From assembly GCA_963741715.1 (NCBI GenBank), contig CAVUJA010000001.1, positions 2,108,001 through 2,172,000 on the forward strand: a stretch of 64,000 nucleotides of DNA. Reading direction: 5' to 3'. The translations under genes were made by a program, and so were the position numbers. Shown one piece after another: positions 55,292 through 64,000 of the stretch. Numbering within the stretch: position 1 is the first letter of the stretch; each line of letters starts with the position of its first letter. The stretch is from FEN-299 sp963741715 (GTDB taxonomy: Bacteria; Acidobacteriota; Vicinamibacteria; Vicinamibacterales; Fen-181). The notes beneath the pieces were generated by a model. The model saw nothing but the letters and a program-made list of their open reading frames with translations, did no database searches and was not told where the DNA came from.

Positions 55292-56074
55292 CTACCGACT
55301 CTCCACCGGGTTCGTCAGTTCCCCGACGCCGGCCACCTTGACCGTGAACGTGTCGCCCGCGGCCAGCGGCCCGATCCCGGACGGCGTGCCGGTCGAGATG
55401 ATGTCCCCGGGCAGCAGCGTCATGATGTTCGAGACGTACGCGATCAAGTCGGCCACGTCGAAGATCAGCTGCGCCGTGGTCGAGTTCTGCTTCAGTTGCC
55501 CGTTCTGCCGCCCCTGGATCGCGATGGCCGCCGGGTCGAGGCCGACGGCGATGGCCGGGCCGATCGGCGCGAACGTGTCGAACCCTTTCACGTGCGAGTA
55601 CTGATAGCCGCGATTCTGCATGTCGCGGGCCGTGACGTCGTTGGCGCAGGTATAGCCGAGGACGTGCTCGAGCGCCCGCTCGCGCGGTACGCGCGTCGCG
55701 CGCCTGCCGATCACCACCGCGACTTCGCTCTCGTAGTCGACGCGGCCGACCCCGCCGGGCAGCTTGATCGGGTCGCCCGGCCCAATTACCGCGGTCGACG
55801 GCTTGATGAAGATCATCGGCTCGGCCGGCAGCGGCTTCCCCTGTTCGGCGGCGTGGTCCTTGTAGTTGAGGCCGATCGCCACGATCTTCGACGGCACCAG
55901 CGGCGCGAGCACCCGCGTGCCGGGCGGCAGGTCGCGCGGGAACTCGCCCTGCGCGATCTCCTCGCCGAAGTTGTACTCGCCGAACAGGTCGCCTTCGAGC
56001 AGGAAGAGCCGACCGTTGTGCTCCGCGGCGTACCGCTTCGACCCGTGATACTCGATGCGATAGATGCGATCCAT
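55292..56074 (-). CDS. Fumarylacetoacetate hydrolase (FAH) family protein
   Basis: 260 residues from the ATG at 56074 (MDRIYRIEYHGSKRY). A DUF2437-like N-domain (GRLFLLEGDLFGEYNFGEEI) precedes the FAH core: IVAIGLNYKDHAAEQG, the metal site Glu-Glu-Asp in VDYESEVAVVIGR and YTCANDVTARDMQ, and the C-terminal TGTPSGIGPLAAGD. The family includes oxaloacetate decarboxylase and HpcE-like isomerase-decarboxylases. It is not part of a visible degradation pathway. 41 nt from the carboxyltransferase start. Confidence 0.87.
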   Translation of the reverse strand: MDRIYRIEYHGSKRYAAEHNGRLFLLEGDLFGEYNFGEEIAQGEFPRDLPPGTRVLAPLVPSKIVAIGLNYKDHAAEQGKPLPAEPMIFIKPSTAVIGPGDPIKLPGGVGRVDYESEVAVVIGRRATRVPRERALEHVLGYTCANDVTARDMQNRGYQYSHVKGFDTFAPIGPAIAVGLDPAAIAIQGRQNGQLKQNSTTAQLIFDVADLIAYVSNIMTLLPGDIISTGTPSGIGPLAAGDTFTVKVAGVGELTNPVESR

Positions 56075-56133
56075 CGATGCTCCCTCCGGCTTGCGGCCTT
56101 GCCACCTGCGGCCGTCCTGCGAACCCGGGCCTT

Positions 56134-57518
56134 CTATCTCGCCGACTCCTCGACCTGGTTCGACTTCAAACTGCGGTTGCCGGCGTTGTCCACCGCGAGC
56201 ACCACGTAGGCGTAGCGCACGCCCCTGGCAACCGTCGTGTCGGTGAACGTCGCTTCCTTGACCGGCTCGGACGTGAGCGGCTTGAAGTCGCCGCCGGGCA
56301 GCGTCGCCCGCATGACGATGTAGCCTGCGAGATCCGGCTCCGTGTTCGCATCCCAGACGAGGCTGATCGCGCCCTCGCTGCCGACGGCCCTCAGCGACGT
56401 CGGCGACGCCGGCGCGAACGCATCGACCGGCGTCACGCACTCGGCCGGCGACGCCTCGCCCTCGATGGACTGCGGCCCGATCAGGGTCAACGCCCGAACG
56501 GCGTAGCAGCGGGGCTTGCCGAACTCCATCCGCTTGTCGACGAACGGCGGCGCGGGCAGGGGCTTCTCGTTCAGCGGGGCCGGCATCACCCCGCCCTGGG
56601 CGGGCGGCGCCGGAGCCGTGGCGCCGGCCGGGGCCGCGAGCGGCGGCGGCACAGCGTAGACGTTGTACGCGCCCGAAACCGGCTGCGTGCCGATCGGGGT
56701 GGACTTCAACACCGCCGGAACGTTCGGCGGCGGCGCCGGAGCCGGCGGGTACGCGTCGGCCGGCGGCGTCCACGAGATCGTGAACGCCGACTCGCTGTAG
56801 GTGACGTCCGGCTTGCCGGGCGCCGACGGCGGCGTGGCCAGCACCACGACCTGGCGCCCCGACGCGGCTCCTTTCTGCCCCTTCCGGTTGACGCCGACCG
56901 CGAGGTACAACCGGGTCGGCAGCGCGGCGAGCGGCGCCGGGGCCAGGGCGCGCGGCCCTTCCGGCGCGGGCGGCGCGACCGCCTTCGGCTTCTTCTTCTT
57001 CGGGACGACGGTCGGCGCCAGCTGCTCGGCGCCGAGCGGTTCGGTCACCACGACCACGTCGCCCTGGTCGAACCCGTTTTCCATGGAGGCCGGCGGTCGC
57101 GGGGGGGGCGGCGGCTGGTCCTCCGGCTTCACCGGCTTCTCGTTCTTGCCCCCGCCCTTCCGCGCCGTCGCCTCGTCCGGCTCCGGGGGCCTGCGAACCG
57201 GGATCGATGCGACCAGCGTGCCGTACTTGAAGACGTCTTCGTTGACGTCCGGGGAGCCCGTGAAGCCGTAGATGTCCACGCGCTCGATGCTGGCGGGCGA
57301 CGTGTTGTCGGAGTTGACGGTCGGGATCTTCACCTGCAGGTACACGGTGGACCCCAGGCGGCGCGCGACGAATGCCTCGGGACGCGCCGGCACCTTCAGC
57401 AGCGGCGGGAGGGGCGGGCCCTTCTTGCCGCAACCGGCCAGGAACACCACGGCCGTGAACACGGTGAGCGCCAGGCGCGACGCGAGAGGAACAAGGCGCC
57501 GGCCGCTGATCGGGCCAA

Positions 57519-57522
<4 letters not shown>
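56134..57522 (-). CDS. Lipoprotein with LptM-like N-terminus and fibronectin type III domains
   Basis: 462 residues. Lipobox LAGC is followed by GKKGPPLPPLL, close to the CGxKGPLxxP opening of LptM (YifL), a lipoprotein of LptD assembly in E. coli. The body has FN3-like strands (SAPGKPDVTYSESAFTISWTPP; PTSLRAVGSEGAISLVWDAN; VRYAYVVLAVDNAGNRSLKS) joined by Pro-rich linkers. It starts GTG at 57522, overlapping the hslU stop by four bases (GTGA). An outer-membrane attachment is likely; the function is inferred only from this head sequence. Confidence 0.75.
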
Positions 57523-58892
<1,370 letters not shown>

Positions 58893-58898
58893 GGGACG

Positions 58899-59426
58899 CT
58901 ACAGCTCTTCAATCGTCAGGTTGCTGTTCGTGTAGATACAGATGCCGGAAGCGACATTCATCGCGCTCTCGGCAATCGTCCGCGCGTCGAGGGTCGTGTG
59001 TTTGGCCAGCGCCCGCGCCGCGGCCACCGCGTAGCCGCCCCCCGACCCGATCCCCACGATCCCGTCGTCGGGCTCGATGAGGTCGCCGTTGCCCGACAGG
59101 AGGAACGTGGACTTGAGGTCCATCACGATCAGCATCGCCTCCAGGCGGCGGAGCACGCGGTCGGTTCGCCAATCCTTCGCCAGCTCGACCGCCGAGCGCT
59201 CGATGTTCCCGCGGTACTGTTCGAGCTTCGCCTCGAACCGGGCGAACAGCGCGAACGAGTCGGCGGCGGACCCGGCAAACCCCGCCAGGATCCTGTCGTT
59301 GTAGAGACGCCTGATCTTCCGCGCCCCGTGCTTGACGACCGTGTCGCCCAGCGTCACCTGGCCGTCGCCGGCGAGGACCGCATGATCCCGATGACGAACC
59401 GCGAGAATCGTGGTGCTGTGAAACAT
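58899..59426 (-). CDS. hslV: ATP-dependent protease subunit HslV
   Basis: 175 residues from the ATG at 59426 (MFHSTTILAVRHRD). Removal of the short MFHS propeptide would expose the catalytic threonine of TTILAVR, as in other HslV. The GDGQVTLGDTVVKH, LYNDRILAGFAGSAADSF and ELAKDWRTDRVLRRLEAM segments and the C-terminal SGICIYTNSNLTIEEL are canonical. Transcribed with hslU. Confidence 0.95.
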   Translation of the reverse strand: MFHSTTILAVRHRDHAVLAGDGQVTLGDTVVKHGARKIRRLYNDRILAGFAGSAADSFALFARFEAKLEQYRGNIERSAVELAKDWRTDRVLRRLEAMLIVMDLKSTFLLSGNGDLIEPDDGIVGIGSGGGYAVAAARALAKHTTLDARTIAESAMNVASGICIYTNSNLTIEEL

Positions 59427-59791
59427 GGCAGGAAGGTCCAGGACCGGGATGGACGGGAGGCCCCGCGTCGTGCCCCCCGGGGCGGCCGGCGGCCACGGCC
59501 GGCTGGCGACGTTCGACTGGCGTCCGGCGGCGGTGTCTGGCGTGACACGGCTGCAGGCCCATGGCATCGAGCCTCAGGCCCGATCACCCCCGCAGTCTAT
59601 CGGTGGCCGAAAAAGGTGTCAAGGAACCGACCCCCTGTGCTCGAGCGGAGACAGCACGCCCGGACGCCAGTGGCGCGGCACCCGAAATAGGAGTAATTTG
59701 GTGTAGCGACGGGCGTTGTGCGCTGGCAAGCCTGTTGCTGAAGTTGGTGCAGGTGCAGGACGCTCTTGCACTGCCCGACCAAGGAGTCCTC
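59427..59791. other. Divergent intergenic region (365 nt)
   Basis: Lies between hslV and the PEGA-domain gene. It holds the motif AAAAAGGTGTCAAGGAACCG (about 59610-59629), a word of a type common in dispersed intergenic repeats of related bacteria (general knowledge, unchecked), and the A+T-rich stretch GAAATAGGAGTAATTTGG (about 59685-59702). No convincing promoter or gene seen. Confidence 0.4.
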
Positions 59792-60664
59792 ATGAAATCG
59801 CTCTCTATCACGCTGGCCGGCACGGCCGTCGCGTTGGCGCTCGTGGCGGCCCCTGCGGCCGCTCAACGGGAGCGCCCGGCAGGCGCAACGAGCAGCGGCA
59901 CCGCATCGGCGGGCGGGGGCGGGTCTGCCGTGCCCCGCGACGGCGGCGGAGGTGGAGCCGTCTATTCCCCGCCGCCCTCCTCGGCCGGGGGCTCCTCGGG
60001 CAGCGCGGTGTCGGCGCCGTCGGGCGGAACCCCGTATCGGGGCGGCGCGCGCACCTACGGCGGGGCCTACGGGAGTGGCGGCGCCGGCGGGGTCGTCTAC
60101 CGGCGGCCAGGGTACGGCATGCCGGACGACAGCGCGGTGCCGCGCGGCGCCCGCCCGAACCCGGGCGTTCCCGCGTCCGGCCAGGCGGTGCTCCGCAACG
60201 CGCAGCCCACGCACCCGATAGCGGGGGGCGGCCAGGGCCACCCTGGCGGAGGCTACTATCCGGGCTACCCCTACTATCCCTATTACCCCTACAACCCGTA
60301 TTACCTCTATGGGTACGGAGCGTTCGGCCTCGGATACCTGTACTACGACCCCTTCTGGTGGGGCTACGGGTACGACTGGTACGGGGGCTACGGCTACGGC
60401 GCGCCGGACAGCTACTACCAGCAGGCCGCGCGCGGCGCGCTCAAGCTGAAGGTCGAGCCAAAGGACGCCGAAGTCTACGTGGACGGCTACTACATGGGCA
60501 CGGTGGACGACTTCGACGGGGCCTTCCAGAAGATGCAGCTCGAGGCGGGCGCCCATCGGGTGGAGATCCGGGCGATCGGCTATCAGACGATCACGTTCGA
60601 CATCCGGATCGAGCCGAACGACACGGTGACCTATCGCGGCGAGTTGCTGGCGATCAAGAAGTAG
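59792..60664 (+). CDS. Secreted PEGA-domain protein with Gly/Tyr/Pro-rich repeats
   Basis: 290 residues. AAGGAG lies 5 nt upstream of the ATG. The signal peptide (SITLAGTAVALALVAAPAAAQ) is followed by a Gly/Ser/Pro-rich low-complexity region, a Tyr/Pro-rich stretch (YPGYPYYPYYPYNPYY and WGYGYDWYGGYGYG), and a C-terminal PEGA domain (LKLKVEPKDAEVYVDGYY, GAHRVEIRAIGYQ). PEGA domains are found in secreted or envelope-surface proteins. It is of the type described as YXWGXW- or PYP-rich envelope proteins; no precise function. Confidence 0.72.
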   Translation: MKSLSITLAGTAVALALVAAPAAAQRERPAGATSSGTASAGGGGSAVPRDGGGGGAVYSPPPSSAGGSSGSAVSAPSGGTPYRGGARTYGGAYGSGGAGGVVYRRPGYGMPDDSAVPRGARPNPGVPASGQAVLRNAQPTHPIAGGGQGHPGGGYYPGYPYYPYYPYNPYYLYGYGAFGLGYLYYDPFWWGYGYDWYGGYGYGAPDSYYQQAARGALKLKVEPKDAEVYVDGYYMGTVDDFDGAFQKMQLEAGAHRVEIRAIGYQTITFDIRIEPNDTVTYRGELLAIKK

Positions 60665-60736
60665 GCGCGTGCGACCGGCCGGTGGCTCGCCGCAAGTGGT
60701 GCGAGCCGCGGCGGCCCCGGCGAACTGGAGGCGGTG

Positions 60737-60892
60737 GTGGTTCTGCTCGGGTGGATGGCGGCGGTTCGGGAGGACGTGGGCCTCCTCGCCGACGAGTTCC
60801 TGCCCGAGTTGCTCCTCGCCACCGTTCTTCTGCTGGCGCTGTGGCTCGTCCGGCGGCTGTTCCGACGCGATGCCCCGTCGAACAACTGCTGA
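60737..60892 (+). CDS. Small single-TM protein (51 residues), unannotated type
   Basis: Starts GTG at 60737, with GGAGG 5 nt upstream. MVLLGWMAAVREDVGLLADE is followed by the helix LPELLLATVLLLALWLV and a basic end RRLFRRDAPSNNC. It lies 72 nt after the PEGA gene in the same direction. No homology is claimed. A short ORF with a good ribosome site and a clear anchor, but still only a prediction. Confidence 0.4.
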   Translation: MVLLGWMAAVREDVGLLADEFLPELLLATVLLLALWLVRRLFRRDAPSNNC

Positions 60893-60960
60893 CCGCCCCC
60901 CCGATTCACGCCGACCCGAACGGGCTGTCCGCCCGCGGACCCCCGCCGCCCGCGGACGCC

Positions 60961-62319
60961 TCAGGCCTCGTTTTCGGTCGTCACCGGCGCGAAGGCCTGG
61001 TTGGCGATGTAGACGACCAGGCCCGCCAGCAGCGTGACCGCGCCGGCCGCCAGCACCATCGGCCGGGCCTTGATGACGAAGACCATCATCCAGCCGGTCA
61101 CCAGGAGGAAGACGATCGGGGTGACCGGGTAGCCCCACACGCGGTACGGCCGCGGAAGGTCGGGCTGCGTGACCCGCAGCACGAACACGCCGAGCACCGT
61201 GAGGAACGCCGACAGCGACAGGATGAAGCCGATGTAGTTGACGATCGCGTCGAACGACGACGTGACGATCAACGCGACGACGAGCAGGTACTGGAAACCC
61301 AGGGAGACGTAAGGGACGCCGTTCGCGTTCTTCCTGGCGAGCCACTCGAGCACGCGAACGTCCTCACCCATCACCTGCGTCACGCGCGGCCCCGCCCAGA
61401 CCATCGAACTGATCGCCGACACGAGGCCGATCGAGATCAACAACCCCATGATCAGGCCGCCGGTGCCGCCGAAGATGTGGCTGGCCGCCACGTAGCCGAC
61501 GTCGAGTTGCCCCTTCAGCTGCTCGACGGGCGCCGAGTAGAGGAAGACCGCGTTCAGGGGCGCGTAGAGCAGGATGACGATGAGCGTTCCGAACACCAGC
61601 GACAAGGGCAGGTTGCGGCCCGGGTGCTTGATGTCGCTGGCCACGTAGATCGCCGCGTTCCAGCCCGAATACGCGTACATCACGTAGATCAAGGAGACGG
61701 CGAACGCGGGGCTGAGCATCGAATCGATCGCGGCGCGGCTCGGCAGGAAGCTGATGGGCTGCGCTTTGGCCAGCGCGAAGCCGCACACGATCAAGGCGAC
61801 GATCAGCGAAACCTTCAGCGTGGTGAAGACGACCTGGAAGCGGCTGACCACCTTGACGTTCAGCAGGTGGACGATGGAGATCAACGTGACCGCGGCCAGC
61901 GCGACGAGCGACACGGCCAGGCCCCGCTGGTCCGGCGAGATGACCCCGGTCTGCACCAGCACCCGCGACAGGTACTGCCCCATGGCCATCGCGGCCGCCG
62001 CGATCGGCGCGGAGAACCCGACCACCACGGACACCCAGCCGGACAGGAAGCCGACCACGGGGTGGTAGACGCGCGACAGCAGGAAGTACTCCCCGCCCGA
62101 CCTCGGCATCGCGCCGCTGAGCTCTCCGTACGACAGCGCCCCGCACAGGGCCGCAATCCCGCCGACCAGCCACAGCGCCACGATGGCGAACCCGGTGTCG
62201 AGCGAAAGGAGCTGGAACCCCAGGCTTGTGAAAACACCGGTCCCGATCATGTTGGCGGCCACCACGGCGGTGGCGGTGCTGAAACCAATCGACCGGCGGT
62301 CCCGATTCTCAGCCGTCAT
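60961..62319 (-). CDS. APC-family amino acid permease
   Basis: 452 residues with about twelve helices. AANMIGTGVFTSLGFQL in TM1 carries the glycine-rich unwound segment of APC transporters; LSGAMPRSGGEYFLLSRVY is the conserved cytoplasmic loop after TM2; YVMYAYSGWNAAIYVASDI matches the TM6 region. It carries amino acids or polyamines across the inner membrane; the substrate is unknown. Alone on the minus strand. Confidence 0.88.
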   Translation of the reverse strand: MTAENRDRRSIGFSTATAVVAANMIGTGVFTSLGFQLLSLDTGFAIVALWLVGGIAALCGALSYGELSGAMPRSGGEYFLLSRVYHPVVGFLSGWVSVVVGFSAPIAAAAMAMGQYLSRVLVQTGVISPDQRGLAVSLVALAAVTLISIVHLLNVKVVSRFQVVFTTLKVSLIVALIVCGFALAKAQPISFLPSRAAIDSMLSPAFAVSLIYVMYAYSGWNAAIYVASDIKHPGRNLPLSLVFGTLIVILLYAPLNAVFLYSAPVEQLKGQLDVGYVAASHIFGGTGGLIMGLLISIGLVSAISSMVWAGPRVTQVMGEDVRVLEWLARKNANGVPYVSLGFQYLLVVALIVTSSFDAIVNYIGFILSLSAFLTVLGVFVLRVTQPDLPRPYRVWGYPVTPIVFLLVTGWMMVFVIKARPMVLAAGAVTLLAGLVVYIANQAFAPVTTENEA

Positions 62320-62542
62320 GTACGCAGCCTCTCCTGTCTAAACCGGGCCCGGCCGGGCAACGGCCTGGAACGTCGGCGTGGCGCACGGGCAGGTGCTCCC
62401 GTCGAAGACCGCGTGAAGACCCAGGCAGCATTGGCGCAGGCAGGCGAACGAATCTTCGCACGCTCCCCGATTATAGGCCGGCGGTCGCAGCGGTGTCTCG
62501 CGCTATTGTTGGTCTCGCGCCGGGCCCCCTCGGGCCGTCCGG

Positions 62543-62551
62543 TGCCATAAT
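62543..62551 (+). promoter_or_regulatory. Extended -10 promoter candidate for pcm
   Basis: TGcCATAAT, an extended -10 with one mismatch; the start would fall about 62558, the A of the pcm ATG, so pcm mRNA may be leaderless. No Shine-Dalgarno is present between it and the ATG. Confidence 0.45.
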
Positions 62552-62557
62552 CACGGC

Positions 62558-63251
62558 ATGCCGCCCCCGGCTTTCGGTTTCCGGGACGACCCCGCGATGG
62601 CCGCCGAGCGCGAGCGGATGGTGGTCGAGCAGATCGCGTCGCGCGGCGTCAGGAACGAGGCCGTCCTCTCCGCCCTGCGCGAGGTGCCCCGACACCTCTT
62701 CGTCCCCGAGGCGCTGCGCCACGAGGCCTACGCCGACCATCCTCTGCAGATCGGACACGGGCAGACCATCTCGCAGCCCTTCATCGTCGCGCTGATGACG
62801 GCGCTGGCCCGCCCCGCCGCGACCCACCGCGCCCTCGAGATCGGCACCGGCAGCGGCTACCAGTCGGCGGTGCTGTCGCGGCTGGTGGCGGAGGTGTTCA
62901 CCGTAGAGGTGATCGACGCGCTGCACCGCGAGGCGGCCGACCGGCTGGAGGGTCTGGGCTATGCGAACGTCACCGCGATCCGTGCGGACGGGTACGAGGG
63001 ATGGGCGGCGGGGGCGCCGTACCGAGATCGTGCTCGTGACCGCGGCGGCGGAAGACGTGCCCGGGCCCCTCGCGGAGCAGTTGTCACCGGGCGGCCGCCT
63101 CGTGGTGCCTGTCGGCGGCCGCACCCAGGAGTTGCGAGTCATCGAGAAGGACGCCGGGGGACGGACGTCCACCAGGCGGGTGGCGCCGGTGGTGTTCGTC
63201 CCGCTGGTGAGGGAGAAGCAGCACCCGGCTTCAGGCCGGTCTACCGGGTGA
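62558..63251 (+). CDS. pcm: Protein-L-isoaspartate O-methyltransferase, with one frame break
   Basis: Repairs isoaspartyl damage using SAM. VPRHLFVPEALRHEAYADHP, QTISQPFIVALM, and motif I ALEIGTGSGYQSAVLS are present. Around 63010-63023 the frame slips: the first phase ends AAGAPY and another phase carries EIVLVTAAAEDVPGPLAEQ, LVVPVGGRTQELRVIEK and the C-terminus FVPLVREKQH, as expected. A surplus base in the five-G run (63010-63014) would explain it. Start ATG 62558. It overlaps the convergent lipoprotein gene by 11 bp at the 3' ends. Probably ~230 residues when repaired. Confidence 0.86.
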
Positions 63252-63741
63252 GCAGCTGCCGGGCGATCTGGTACTCGCCCATCTTCATCCAGTTCTGGGC
63301 CTGGTACTTCGCGAACAGTTCGACCTTCACGTCCTTGAACTTGCTGTGCGTGAACATGTCCGCGCGCGGCGCCTCGCTCGTGTAGCCGACGTTCGTCTTC
63401 ATCACCACCGGGTTTCCGGTCTGGCCCGGCGGCAGGCCCTCGGGGCCGATCGCGCGAACGTAGGGCGCTGAACCCAGTTCCTCGGGGTCGCCGATCACGT
63501 TGAACTTGGCGATCATCTGCACCGATTCCACGGTCTCGTTCGAGACGTTCTTGAGCCGCAGAGAAATCGTGGGAACGATCTTGTTCTTGTTCTCTTCCAC
63601 GATCCCGGCGTCGAAGTAACCGGTGCTGACGTCGGTGATCTCGAGGACTTTGGGAAGGTCGAGCGGCTTGGACAAGCACGAGGAGAGGGCCAGCGCGGCC
63701 AGGGCGATCAGGCTCGGGCGCAGGAATGGACGGTGGCGCAT
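63241..63741 (-). CDS. Putative lipoprotein, unknown function
   Basis: 166 residues. The signal peptide (PSLIALAALALSSC) has the lipobox LSSC. The body is beta-rich (PTISLRLKNVSNETVESVQ, YFDAGIVEENKNKIV) like FxLYD-type domains, in which N-terminal strands carry the conserved asparagines. No named family. It converges with pcm. Confidence 0.65.
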   Translation of the reverse strand: MRHRPFLRPSLIALAALALSSCLSKPLDLPKVLEITDVSTGYFDAGIVEENKNKIVPTISLRLKNVSNETVESVQMIAKFNVIGDPEELGSAPYVRAIGPEGLPPGQTGNPVVMKTNVGYTSEAPRADMFTHSKFKDVKVELFAKYQAQNWMKMGEYQIARQLLTR

Positions 63742-63804
63742 AGCGTCATTCTACTCCTGCACCCTTAGAACCCGACGGGACGCCCCGGGTTCCGTCCCCG
63801 GCGT

Positions 63805-64000
63805 TCACTTCTTGAGCGACACGTCGAAGAGCATCCCGCTCTTCGGCTTCGTCTGCGGCGGCAACGCCGGCGGCAGCGTGTCGAACCCGATGCGCCGCAT
63901 GTCGATGGCGCGCCCCGCTTGCAGGTCGCTCGCCAGCCGGCTCATGTAGGTCGCCACGTTCACCTGCTGACGCCGCTCGCTTTCTTCGAGCGCCGTGTAG
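63805..64000 (-). CDS. C-terminal end of an unidentified protein (cut by window end)
   Basis: 65 residues on the minus strand, from the window end to TGA at 63805. They read TALEESERRQQVNVATYMSR, then LASDLQAGRAIDMRRIGFDT and a Pro-rich PPALPPQTKPKSGMLFDVSLKK tail. The rest of the gene is outside the window; no family is recognised. Confidence 0.5.
   Translation of the reverse strand, partial: YTALEESERRQQVNVATYMSRLASDLQAGRAIDMRRIGFDTLPPALPPQTKPKSGMLFDVSLKK

Overview
The window comes from a high-G+C Gram-negative bacterium. Omp85/TamB outer-membrane assembly genes, several lipoproteins and an orphan MacB/FtsX permease of the ADOP type (a family named from Acidobacteria) make an Acidobacteriota genome, perhaps Vicinamibacteria, the best guess. 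That placement is inference; there is no rRNA here to test it. No tRNA, CRISPR, prophage, insertion sequence or replication origin was seen.

Layout. 1-5.5 kb: protein quality control (end of tig, then clpP, clpX, lon and the ribosome-assembly GTPase engB). 5.7-7.1 kb: an aldo/keto reductase and ribosomal protein L31. 7.4-17.7 kb, mostly minus strand: the helicase/exonuclease pair mrfA-mrfB, galK, an SDR, an alpha/beta hydrolase and an ADOP permease. 17.9-25.1 kb, minus: B12-dependent ribonucleotide reductase nrdJ behind a good promoter with a possible NrdR box, then a sigma-54 response regulator, histidine kinase and lipoprotein. 25.3-36.4 kb, plus: a glycine-zipper lipoprotein, a CPBP protease and a glycan cluster (two GT-C-like membrane proteins, four GT4 glycosyltransferases, one methyltransferase). 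36.4-46.4 kb, minus: biotin carboxylase, biotin carrier, TamB, an Omp85 protein with many POTRA repeats and a SurA-like chaperone, with overlapping or closely spaced genes. 46.5-64 kb: an ICMT-type methyltransferase, a Phd/PIN toxin-antitoxin pair, an archaeal-type GatE-GatD amidotransferase, small accessory genes, an acyl-CoA carboxyltransferase, a FAH hydrolase, an FN3 lipoprotein, hslU-hslV, a PEGA protein, an APC permease, pcm and lipoproteins.

The most unusual signal is not a protein. Many of the longer intergenic gaps hold short-period arrays (mostly 7 nt, also 8 and 9 nt). Each locus generally has its own word, made of a conserved core plus one or two variable bases. Most arrays begin at or within a few bases of a stop codon, and several are followed by the reverse-complement word, which would give long imperfect hairpins in the 3' UTR. 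They resemble the degenerate heptamer STRRs of cyanobacteria in form but not in sequence. REP-like GGA-loop palindromes (one lying in frame inside mrfA) and two related ~240-260-bp nested-palindrome elements add to this layer of repeats.

Four genes (nrdJ, accC, the ICMT-type gene and pcm) each carry one frame break in or next to a mononucleotide run. This looks more like consensus error than biology, and it should be settled before those genes are called broken.
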